From NCBI GenBank assembly GCA_038527485.1, contig JBCBFT010000016.1, positions 1-64,000 of the forward strand: a stretch of 64,000 nucleotides of DNA. The letters run 5' to 3'. The DNA comes from JALEFZ01 sp038527485. Lineage in GTDB: Bacteria; Bacteroidota; Bacteroidia; J057. The translations under genes were made by a program, and so were the position numbers. Shown here piece after piece: positions 25,303 through 33,303 of this stretch. Numbering within the stretch: the stretch's first letter is position 1; every line of letters starts with the position of its first letter. The notes under the pieces are model-generated. The model did no database searches. It saw nothing but the letters and a program-made list of their open reading frames with translations, and had not been told where the DNA came from.

Positions 25303-26184
25303 TCAATCTTCTCCCTCAGAATTTTTGACGCATCTAAACCCTGTATGAAAGAGTGCCGTTTCAGGAGTAGAGCTCGTTTCTCCGCCTAGTTGGAACCCAT
25401 GACAAACATCTAAATCACAGAGAAAAGATCCTCCTCTTGCCATTTTCTCTGGGCCAGTTTGATTACGTTCTATGGGGGAGTCATCTGCCACCCACTCCCA
25501 CACATTCCCTGACATATCATAAAGCCCTAGGACAGTCTTTTCAAAATATCCAACAGGAGAGGTCGTAAGGAATCCATCTTTTGCGGTATTAAAATGAGGA
25601 AATTCTCCCTGCCAAAAATTCGCTCTCCATTTATCGTTCTTCTTTAGGCCTTCGCCCCAGCTATATGTGCTGCGTGTATCACGCGCATTTCTGGCAGCAT
25701 GCTCCCATTCTATATTTGTCGGGAGTCTTTTTCCCACCCACTTGGCATATGTCTGCGCATCATTCCATGAAACCTGAGTAACAGGATGATCGGTCGGAGC
25801 CAAGCCTTTTTCAGGTCCCTGGGGCATTTCCCATGTCGCCCCTTTTTGCAGATACCATACTCTTTGTTGGAAATCAAAGACTCCTGCATTACCAAACTTT
25901 TCCGCTTCCGTTTGATAACCTGTTGATTGGATAAATTTTTTGAATTCTGAGATCGTGACTGGAGTTTCATCCATCCAAAATCCCTGTATACAAGAATCAC
26001 TTAGTCTTCCTGAAGGTATCCAAACCATTCCTGCTGGTTTTTCTCCCACGGAAATGGAAGAATCTTCACAGGTCATCTGCACTCTTTGGGTAAGAGGAGA
26101 TGCACAACTCATCATAACAATCATGCACCCCCCCAAAAAAAAGATTTTTACCAACTGCCCGTACATTTGAATGAGACTTTTCAT
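25303..26184 (-). CDS. Lipoprotein of the formylglycine-generating enzyme (SUMF1/FGE) family
   Basis: 293 aa. A lipoprotein signal (lipobox MMSC, Cys about 27) precedes an FGE-sulfatase domain covering nearly the whole mature part: GMVWIPSG, MDETPVTISEFKKFI, HPVTQVSWNDAQTYAKWVGK, RLPTNIEWEHAAR, GLYDMSGNVWEWVADD and RGGSF. The catalytic copper-binding Cys pair of true FGEs (FLCxxxxC) is present as C256 and C261. The usual basic residues just after the second Cys are replaced by HGFQ, so activity is not certain. Family members convert Cys to formylglycine in sulfatases, of which five lie in this window. It is co-directional with galM, 23 bases downstream. Confidence 0.85.
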   Translation of the reverse strand: MKSLIQMYGQLVKIFFLGGCMIVMMSCASPLTQRVQMTCEDSSISVGEKPAGMVWIPSGRLSDSCIQGFWMDETPVTISEFKKFIQSTGYQTEAEKFGNAGVFDFQQRVWYLQKGATWEMPQGPEKGLAPTDHPVTQVSWNDAQTYAKWVGKRLPTNIEWEHAARNARDTRSTYSWGEGLKKNDKWRANFWQGEFPHFNTAKDGFLTTSPVGYFEKTVLGLYDMSGNVWEWVADDSPIERNQTGPEKMARGGSFLCDLDVCHGFQLGGETSSTPETALFHTGFRCVKNSEGED

Positions 26185-26207
26185 CTGCGCTTACTTGAAA
26201 TTATTTT

Positions 26208-27419
26208 TCATTCAGGAATGATACTAAATCGATGAAGAGTCTGAGTTTGATAACTTTCAGATGGCATCAATACTGTACTCGGAAAAGTGGGTTGATTGGG
26301 ACTATCAGGAAAATGTTGCGTTTCCAAACAAAAGGCTGTCCGAAATGCATAAGGTTGTCCTGACTTTCCCTTGTGACTGCCATCCATAAAGTTACCACCA
26401 TAGAATTGCAAACCAGGTTCTTGACTATATATTTCCATTTGAATGCCACTTTTGTCTCCGTATACCCTTGCTGAGAGATGCATGCTATCACTTCTTTCTC
26501 CCGCAACTACAAAGTTATGATCATACCCTTTTCCATAAATTAGCTGAATGTGATTCTGTTCCATTTCCTGGCCTATTCGCTTAGGTGTCCGAAAATCAAA
26601 GGGAGTCTTTTGAACAGGTGCTACTTTTCCGAGAGGAATAAGTGTACTATCAACAGGTGTGAAATACTCGGCTGGAATCATTAGGACGTGATCGTTAATG
26701 GTTCCACTTCCCTCGCCATTTAAGTTAAAAAACGCATGATTGGTGAGATTAACAACGGTGGGCTGATCGGTCTTGACATGGTACGATATGTTTAAGCCAG
26801 GATCATCTGTCAATGAATACTCAACGGATATAAGTAGTGATCCAGGAAAACCCATTTCGCCATCTGGAGACTGATACTGAAGAGTCAAAGCATGAGGTCC
26901 TTTTGGAGTCGCCTCCCATATCTGCTCATGGAATCCTTCTGGACCCCCATGCAACGTATTGGGACCATTGTTTTTGGGTAATTGGTAAGTAGTTCCATTT
27001 AATTGGAATGAACCCTTGGCGATCCTGTTGCCATATCTACCGATAGTAGCCCCATAATATCTTTCACTAACCTCTTTGAATTGACTTAAGTTGTCGAAAC
27101 CAAGGACAATATCCCTCCATTTTCCGTCACGGTCTTTCAACCATAGACTTACTAAGCGGCCACCATAATTTGTAATGGCTGCCTTGATACCTGCATCGTG
27201 TTCTAGTATAAAGAGATCTGTTCCGTTTTCTCCCTGAAAGCCAGAAGGATTGGGCATTACTGGCTCACCCAATTTCTCTTTCTTTTGTTGGTAGGCCGTA
27301 TCTTGACAAGAGAAGATCCATAAAGCTGTAAGAATCAAAATGCCCATAAATTTATTTGAAAGACAAAGTCGTAAGTTCGGCTGTTTTTTATGGGGAATGT
27401 GATCTGAGATACGCTTCAT
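26208..27419 (-). CDS. Aldose 1-epimerase (galactose mutarotase), lipoprotein form
   Basis: 403 aa. An unusually long N-terminus precedes a lipoprotein signal (MGILILTALWIFSC, lipobox FSC); a start at the inner ATG (27347) would give a more usual signal length. The galactose mutarotase domain shows YGGRLVSLWLKD, the substrate site ATIGRYGNRIAKGSF, NTLHGGPEGFHEQ, LTNHAFFNLNGEG (catalytic His) and the GLQFYGGNFMDG segment with downstream ETQHFPDSP. It interconverts anomers of galactose or related aldoses, probably in the periplasm. It is the first gene of a pair with the FGE-like gene. Confidence 0.92.
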   Translation of the reverse strand: MKRISDHIPHKKQPNLRLCLSNKFMGILILTALWIFSCQDTAYQQKKEKLGEPVMPNPSGFQGENGTDLFILEHDAGIKAAITNYGGRLVSLWLKDRDGKWRDIVLGFDNLSQFKEVSERYYGATIGRYGNRIAKGSFQLNGTTYQLPKNNGPNTLHGGPEGFHEQIWEATPKGPHALTLQYQSPDGEMGFPGSLLISVEYSLTDDPGLNISYHVKTDQPTVVNLTNHAFFNLNGEGSGTINDHVLMIPAEYFTPVDSTLIPLGKVAPVQKTPFDFRTPKRIGQEMEQNHIQLIYGKGYDHNFVVAGERSDSMHLSARVYGDKSGIQMEIYSQEPGLQFYGGNFMDGSHKGKSGQPYAFRTAFCLETQHFPDSPNQPTFPSTVLMPSESYQTQTLHRFSIIPE

Positions 27420-27640
27420 AATGAGTTCAGTTAGCGGAAAGAGTATTCATTATTGAGTGAGATTGGCCAGAAAATGAAAGCTCCTATTTCCATGAGACTT
27501 TAAACATCAAAAATAAAAGTCTTGGTGTCTTTATTTTCTCAGGATACTGTCCTATCCGTTTCAAACCTTCCTAACTACAGATATATTCATCAACTTCTGG
27601 GGCAAGATTTTTTGTGCATTCCACTAATACTAGAGAGATC

Positions 27641-29938
27641 ATGCGATTTTATAGTTGGCAAACTTTTGTCCTTATATTCTATATAAGCGTTATTCCTGTA
27701 TCTGGGCAAAATGAGGAAGATGTTTTGAAATATGAATTGAAGACGCGTTGGACCGACCAAGTTTCTGAGAGATCTCCATGGCCCGAATATCCTCGCCCAC
27801 AGATGACAAGGCCAGATTGGATCAACCTTAATGGAAGTTGGGATTATGCCATTCTCGACTCAGGACAGCGGGAACCCAAGATTTTCCAAGGGCAAATTCG
27901 AGTTCCATTTGCCATAGAATCCTCTTTAAGTCAGGTCAAAAAACTGGTAGGGAAAAAACGAGAGTTGTGGTACCGAAAGCAATTTCGACTTTCTCCCCAT
28001 CAAAAAAATGAAAAATGGATCCTTCATTTTGGAGCAGTCGACTGGAGGGCGCGGGTATATCTAAATGGAAAATTAATAGGGGAACATAAGGGAGGATATA
28101 CGCCTTTTTCGTTTGACATCACGCCCTTTATCAAAGGTAGAAATCAAGAATTGGTGGTGAGTGTATGGGATCCTACAGATCAAGGACTCCAAGCTCGTGG
28201 AAAGCAATTGTCAGAACCCAAAGGTATATGGTATACACCTGTCACAGGCATATGGCAGACCGTTTGGCTCGAAAAGGTCAATAGATACTATGTCACGGAT
28301 ATCCGACCTACGCCTGATTTGAAAAGGCAAGCATTACACCTTTCCTGTGAGGTCAATGAAATTCCTGCTGGCGGAACAGTAGAAGCAATCGCTTATCAGG
28401 AAGGAGTCGAAGTAGGAAGAGCTAATACACCTCTTACTCCTGGTCAATCTTCCACTTCGATGATGATTTCTTTGTCCCAAATGCGTGCATGGTCTCCGCA
28501 AGATCCATTTTTGTACGACCTGATAGTGATGCTCAAGGATGCACAGGGAAAGGTATTAGACAAATTAGGAAGCTACTTTGGGATGCGAAGTATAGAATTG
28601 GGCAAAGACGCAAATGGATACACTTGTTTTTTGTTGAATGGACAGCCCACCTTCCAAATGGGCCTACTTGATCAAGGTTGGTGGCCCGATGGATTGTACA
28701 CTGCCCCTACAGAAGCAGCCATGAAATACGATTTGGAAATTACCCAAAAGCTAGGATTCAACATGCTCCGTAAGCATGTGAAAGTAGAGCCCGCACGCTT
28801 TTACTATCTCTGCGACAAAATGGGCTTGCTCGTATGGCAAGACATGCCTAATGGCAATTATTTCAAAGGGCTACGTGTACCACATGATGGTCCAGTAGAT
28901 GCTAAACGTCCCCTCTCCTCTTCCATTCAATTTGAAAATGAACTCAAGGAGATGATAGATTTCTTATATTCTTTTCCTTCAATTGTCACTTGGGTTCCAT
29001 TTAATGAAGGCTGGGGGCAGTATGAGACCGAAAGGGTCACCCATTGGGTCAAGAACTATGATCCAAGCAGGATCTGTGATGCTGTGAGTGGTTGGGCAGA
29101 TCGAGGAACAGGGGATATGATTGATGTACATATTTATCCAGGTCCAGGAATGGAGCCGCCAGAGGAAAAGCGAGCCTCTGTAGTAGGGGAATTTGGGGGC
29201 CTAGGCTGGCCTGTTAAAGATCATCTTTGGTGGGATAAAAAAAATTGGGGCTATCGAAACTATTCAAGCAAGGAGGCCTATAATACACAATTCATCAAAC
29301 TCATAAAGGACCTTATTCCCCTCAGAAGCTGGGGATTAGCAGGCGCCATTTACACCCAAACTACAGATGTAGAAGGAGAAGTAAATGGCATCATAACCTA
29401 TGATCGCGAGCTTATTAAGCTTGATCTTGACAGTACCTATAGCTTGATTTCTCAGTTGTATAAACCCGCTTGGAACAAAAGGAGCATTATTCCTGATTCA
29501 GAATTGGAGAATTACAAATGGCAGACCTCAGATGAGGAACCAGAAGCCGGTTGGACTAAAAACGAATTTGATTCACAAGATTGGGAAAATCTTAAAGCAC
29601 CTTTTCTCATAACACCCAATCCTTTTTTACTTCCTGGTACTAGTTGGGAACCTAAGCAGTCTATCTATCTCAGGCAAGAGTTCTATCTAGGGTCTATGCC
29701 AGAAAACCTTAGCGTAAAGATTTATGCCAATCAAGTTGACATGGAGTGGTATCTCAATGGTCATAAGATTGAGGTTCCAGACGGAATTTGGGGACGGAAA
29801 AGGCACTATTCTCATAAGCTCGTCAACGATTACAGGCAACACTTGCAGCTAGGTAAAAATACGTTCGCCATAAAGCTTACGTCCAAAAGTCTCAAATCTG
29901 TATTCGACCTTGGGATGTATGAATCTAAAATCAACTAA
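27641..29938 (+). CDS. Secreted GH2-family glycoside hydrolase
   Basis: 765 aa from ATG 27641, preceded by AGAGAG; a GTG at 27614 would add nine residues. A signal peptide ends near VSGQ. Domains are an N-terminal jelly-roll (about 50-215: RPDWINLNGSWDYAI, GWRARVYLNG-type strand as VDWRARVYLNGKLIG), an immunoglobulin-like domain (about 220-320), and the TIM barrel with acid/base Glu456 in PFNEGWGQ and nucleophile Glu517 in VVGEFGG. A C-terminal galactose-binding-like domain is at about 640-760. GH2 covers beta-galactosidases, glucuronidases and mannosidases; the exact sugar is open. Divergent from galM, which suggests co-regulation. Confidence 0.9.
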   Translation: MRFYSWQTFVLIFYISVIPVSGQNEEDVLKYELKTRWTDQVSERSPWPEYPRPQMTRPDWINLNGSWDYAILDSGQREPKIFQGQIRVPFAIESSLSQVKKLVGKKRELWYRKQFRLSPHQKNEKWILHFGAVDWRARVYLNGKLIGEHKGGYTPFSFDITPFIKGRNQELVVSVWDPTDQGLQARGKQLSEPKGIWYTPVTGIWQTVWLEKVNRYYVTDIRPTPDLKRQALHLSCEVNEIPAGGTVEAIAYQEGVEVGRANTPLTPGQSSTSMMISLSQMRAWSPQDPFLYDLIVMLKDAQGKVLDKLGSYFGMRSIELGKDANGYTCFLLNGQPTFQMGLLDQGWWPDGLYTAPTEAAMKYDLEITQKLGFNMLRKHVKVEPARFYYLCDKMGLLVWQDMPNGNYFKGLRVPHDGPVDAKRPLSSSIQFENELKEMIDFLYSFPSIVTWVPFNEGWGQYETERVTHWVKNYDPSRICDAVSGWADRGTGDMIDVHIYPGPGMEPPEEKRASVVGEFGGLGWPVKDHLWWDKKNWGYRNYSSKEAYNTQFIKLIKDLIPLRSWGLAGAIYTQTTDVEGEVNGIITYDRELIKLDLDSTYSLISQLYKPAWNKRSIIPDSELENYKWQTSDEEPEAGWTKNEFDSQDWENLKAPFLITPNPFLLPGTSWEPKQSIYLRQEFYLGSMPENLSVKIYANQVDMEWYLNGHKIEVPDGIWGRKRHYSHKLVNDYRQHLQLGKNTFAIKLTSKSLKSVFDLGMYESKIN

Positions 29939-30011
29939 CGAGAAAGAAGCATGAGATGATTACTATGGTTCAAGCGATTGAGCCTACTGATCCATTTGAA
30001 TGGGTTGCCAA

Positions 30012-30405
30012 TCAGCCATGACAACAACTCCAAGTAACATGGATGACGATTGTTCCTACAGCGATTTTTCCTTGTATGGGTTGCAAAATGTAAGCACTCC
30101 TTCCACCGATCAATGAACCTTTGAATAATCCTTTGTTGTAAGGATCGGAGAGGATAGCAGTATCCCCTGGATTTGTGGTTGTTCCTGTCAGATAACAATA
30201 GTCATCTGGCCTCAAAATGATATAAGGATCACGAATCCAGTCATTATGGATAAAAAGGGCTCGATCATGGGATTTAAGGCCAGTTTCAATGACCTCTCGC
30301 GAATCTACATAGGCAACTTTTGGAATACCATTCTGACCACATAAAGTTACAGCTACAAAGACCTGAAGACTCACAAAAAATAGTATGCTTTTCCTTAAAC
30401 AACAT
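30012..30405 (-). pseudogene. Frameshifted and truncated remnant of a GH43/GH117-like gene
   Basis: An ATG at 30405, one base after the stop of the preceding gene, opens MLFKEKH and soon stops. Removing one T from the TTT at the fourth to sixth bases after it restores a perfect secretion signal (MLLRKSILFFVSLQVF) running into the open frame that continues to 30012. That frame encodes a propeller-type start (FIHNDWIRDPYIILRPDD, then YLTGTTTNPGD), but the protein ends after about 130 residues, where relatives need 350 or more. It is therefore a decayed last gene of the sulfatase/propeller operon. A sequencing error could explain the frameshift but not the missing C-terminus. Confidence 0.6.
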
Positions 30406-30406
30406 C

Positions 30407-31477
30407 TTAAGGGATGTGTAGGGTCGCGTTACGGTCACAGATTATCTTACCCTCCTCCATTTTTAATTCAGCTACTTGCAGAACACTTCGACGATTCATG
30501 ACAGGTTGTTTGGCTACAGACTTTCCATTGTATAATCGGAAGGGTTCTACGTGATAAAAGATAAAAGCTCGCCCCTTGATGATCGCAACGCTACAATGTC
30601 TGGCTCTACTATTGTCCATGGGAAGTTTTCCACCTTCTTTCAGAATAGTTCCTTGAAATTTCCAGTTTTTGGCATCCGAACTCTTGTAGACGAACAGCCC
30701 TTTATGTGGGTCTGTTATGAGCCAAAAGGCATCTTTCCATTGAAAGATATATGGAGCTTCTTCAAAACCTGATCCTGTTACTTTTTTATTGAATACATCA
30801 CTTTTGCTAAATCCTTTCGCCTCCCAGTTTTCAAAATCAGCGGTAACCTGATGATACAATTCATTCTTTTGGCCTGGAACCTTTGCTTTATACCAAACGT
30901 GGAAAAGATCTTCTTGCTGGTAAACTGTAGCATCTATAGCACTTAGGCTCGTATCGTGGATAATCCCCTTGCGTTTCCATCCATTTAATAAATCTTCAGC
31001 AGGGGCTTCATAATGGACAATCTTACCAGGAGACCCACCCCAAGGATTGCCATTGGGGACAGATTCAGGTTTGTAAGTCACAAACATATGATAAATCCCC
31101 TCAGAGGAGATGATCGCAGGAGCCCAAAAAGTTTCATCAGCCAATGGCTTGCCGCCCCTTCCGTCAAATTTACAATAGCCCTTAAACTCCCATTCCTTCA
31201 AGTCATGCGTTGAAATCACTCCAAGGGGCGTACCTACCCATGTATTTTCATCCGTTCCTTTTCGGGCGGTATAAAATATCCACCAAGCTTTTTCATGCGA
31301 GTTCCATATGATTTCAGGGTCACAAGAGCCATGATAATTGGGGTCAATGAACAAGGGAGCAGGTAAAGTATCTCCTGCGGCAAGGATACTATCTCTATGA
31401 GAAGCAGATTTATTGTTACACCCAAGGAAGGTTATGATCCCCAAGCAAAAGAGTATAAGGTTGATGCGTCTATTCAT
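30407..31477 (-). CDS. Five-bladed-propeller glycosidase-like lipoprotein (GH43-like)
   Basis: 356 aa. A lipoprotein signal ends in the lipobox FLGC (Cys20). The mature protein reads as a GH43/GH117-type five-bladed beta-propeller: the first blade SCDPEIIWN with a candidate catalytic Asp, WWIFYTARKG, FWAPAIISSEGIYHMF with the second-blade acidic/aromatic pattern, SAIDATVYQQEDLFHVWY, GFEEAPYIFQWKDAFWL (a Glu at the acid position) and HCSVAIIKGRAFIFYH. Retention of these acidic residues suggests an active hydrolase; the family assignment is tentative. Its ATG overlaps the upstream sulfatase stop by 8 bases. Confidence 0.75.
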   Translation of the reverse strand: MNRRINLILFCLGIITFLGCNNKSASHRDSILAAGDTLPAPLFIDPNYHGSCDPEIIWNSHEKAWWIFYTARKGTDENTWVGTPLGVISTHDLKEWEFKGYCKFDGRGGKPLADETFWAPAIISSEGIYHMFVTYKPESVPNGNPWGGSPGKIVHYEAPAEDLLNGWKRKGIIHDTSLSAIDATVYQQEDLFHVWYKAKVPGQKNELYHQVTADFENWEAKGFSKSDVFNKKVTGSGFEEAPYIFQWKDAFWLITDPHKGLFVYKSSDAKNWKFQGTILKEGGKLPMDNSRARHCSVAIIKGRAFIFYHVEPFRLYNGKSVAKQPVMNRRSVLQVAELKMEEGKIICDRNATLHIP

Positions 31478-33101
31478 AATAATGTTTCATTCTTTCCATC
31501 CATTCTTCCCATTTTTTGATTAATTCAGCCTTCTTGTCTGGGTATTTTTCAGATAGATCGTAGGTTTCTGTGCGGTTTTCTTTGAGATAAAAAAGCTCCC
31601 AGTTTTGATTTTTAGTGGCAGCAATTTTCCAGTCGCCCATCCGTCCTGCACTACTCCTTGCATGGTCAAACCCCAAAAATGTATGCCCTACCCATGGCTG
31701 TCCTTCCAAGAGCGGTATTAAGCTAATTCCTTCCATATCATGGACCTCTTTCCCTTTAAACGTATCAGGATGCTTTGCATGAGCCAATTCGAGACAGGTG
31801 GGCATAATATCCATGACATGTCCTGGTTGGCGAATAAGGCCTCCTTTGTTTGGGAGGTTCCCTTTCGGCCAATGAATGATCATCGGCGTACAAATTCCTC
31901 CTTCATAAGATTTAGCTTTCCAGTATCGAAATGGTGCGTTTAAAGCCCCAGCCCATGGCTGGCCCAAATATCCAAAGGTGCGCTCAGATCCTGGACGGTC
32001 ATAGTGATCAGAACTATACAAAATGGTATCGCCTGAACGAGTTGTAGCAGGTCTGTCATATCCAGGTTTCCCTCCTCTCTCAGGAGAGGCCCCATTATCG
32101 GCTAAAAATACGATAATTGTATTTTCGTATTCACCTACTTTTTTAAGTTGGTCAATGATCCGACCTATTCCTTGATCCATACAGTCTACCATCGCGGCAT
32201 GCACTTCCATATGATCTGCTTCCCAAACTTTATCTCCACAATCTTTCCAGATCTTACCAGATTCATTGGTGGCCAGAGGAGTACTCACAGGATCAAATAG
32301 TCCCATGGCAATCTGCCGTTCATACCGCTGCCTGCGCAAAGCATCCCAACCCTCATCATAATAGCCTTGATAACGTGCGATATCTTCGGGTTTTGCGTGT
32401 AGGGGCCAATGGGGTGCTGTATAAGCTACATATAGAAAGAAAGGATCGTCATCTTTTGAGAAATCATCAATCAGAGAGATCGTTTTATCTGAGATAAAAT
32501 CCGTGAGGTAAAAATCTTCTGGGACTTCTGTAATGGGTGCTTCATTGTGCACCAAGGAAAAAGGATCAAAATAATCTACGACTCCCCAAATCACCCCAAA
32601 GTGCTCATCAAAACCGCGATTGGAGGGGTAGCTCTCTAGCTTTCCGAAGGGAGAATGCTGAATTTGATGAGAGAGCCAATCAATATGTTGAGGGGCATAG
32701 GCTTTCCCGCCAAGGAAAACGGTTTGGGAGAGGTGCCACTTCCCTGTCATCCCTGTATGATATCCATTCATCTGTAGGATTTCAGGTAGGGTGATAGCAT
32801 TTGTACTTAAGCTTTTTCCATTTTTTTCTAATCCAGCCTGATGGGGATAAAGCCCCGTTAATAGTGAGGCTCGGCTTGGGCTACAGCGTGAACCATTGTA
32901 AAATTGGGTAAACCTGATACCATCTGCTGCGAGCGCATCCAGGTGAGGCGTTCTTATTTCCCCTCCATAACATCCAAGGTCTGAAAACCCCAGATCGTCT
33001 GCCATGATGACGATAATATTGGGGCTTTCTGCTGAAGTCTGACTCAGCGCATGAGAAAAAAGTCCTATGGCTATTAAGGAGTATACTAGGATTGATCGCA
33101 T
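31470..33101 (-). CDS. Type I sulfatase (S1_4-like arylsulfatase)
   Basis: 543 aa from ATG 33101, after which a clean signal peptide follows (MRSILVYSLIAIGLFSHALS); an in-frame start at 33149 adds 16 residues with no signal. The alkaline-phosphatase fold shows the metal motif IMADDLGFSDLGCYGG, formylglycine site CSPSR (Cys73), GKWHLSQ, and LADNGASPERGG. The EIRTPHLDALAADGIRFT stretch resembles S1_4 enzymes. It hydrolyses sulfate esters of a glycan, exported to the periplasm or surface. It leads an operon with the propeller lipoprotein and the glycosidase remnant. A candidate -7 box and a 19-base motif precede it. Confidence 0.93.
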   Translation of the reverse strand: MRSILVYSLIAIGLFSHALSQTSAESPNIIVIMADDLGFSDLGCYGGEIRTPHLDALAADGIRFTQFYNGSRCSPSRASLLTGLYPHQAGLEKNGKSLSTNAITLPEILQMNGYHTGMTGKWHLSQTVFLGGKAYAPQHIDWLSHQIQHSPFGKLESYPSNRGFDEHFGVIWGVVDYFDPFSLVHNEAPITEVPEDFYLTDFISDKTISLIDDFSKDDDPFFLYVAYTAPHWPLHAKPEDIARYQGYYDEGWDALRRQRYERQIAMGLFDPVSTPLATNESGKIWKDCGDKVWEADHMEVHAAMVDCMDQGIGRIIDQLKKVGEYENTIIVFLADNGASPERGGKPGYDRPATTRSGDTILYSSDHYDRPGSERTFGYLGQPWAGALNAPFRYWKAKSYEGGICTPMIIHWPKGNLPNKGGLIRQPGHVMDIMPTCLELAHAKHPDTFKGKEVHDMEGISLIPLLEGQPWVGHTFLGFDHARSSAGRMGDWKIAATKNQNWELFYLKENRTETYDLSEKYPDKKAELIKKWEEWMERMKHYYE

Positions 33102-33127
33102 GGTGGTTGGTCCTTTTTGTTTGCACA

Positions 33128-33135
33128 CAAAGTTA
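33128..33135 (-). promoter_or_regulatory. Candidate -7 promoter box of the sulfatase operon
   Basis: On the minus strand TAACTTTG is an exact match to the Bacteroidota TAnnTTTG element, 26 bases before the ATG at 33101. The 19-base motif at 33155-33173 lies just upstream, in an activator position. Confidence 0.45.
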
Positions 33136-33154
33136 TCAGAGGGGAACAATCAGT

Positions 33155-33173
33155 GTCTCTTCATATGTCTCAG
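33155..33173 (-). promoter_or_regulatory. Putative activator-binding motif shared by two sulfatase promoters
   Basis: Plus-strand GTCTCTTCATATGTCTCAG differs at only two positions from the element at 62359-62377. It lies 54 bases upstream of the sulfatase ATG, with another GTCTCA at 33188-33193, and could also serve the divergent gene at 33304. Confidence 0.4.
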
Positions 33174-33303
33174 ATCTTAGGATTATCGTCTCAATTTATG
33201 CTCTGCCCCCTCTTTGAGATATTCTTCCACCCAAAAATCTTTTTACTTATACCTATTCATTAAAAATGATGATCTAGACAATTGGCTTAACTACTTCTCT
33301 AAC

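Noticed and set aside
29935..30198. An 87-residue minus-strand frame overlapping the glycosidase remnant
   Set aside because: It does not continue the propeller sequence and is rich in Arg/His as a frame shadow; it was tested as a possible frameshift continuation and did not fit.
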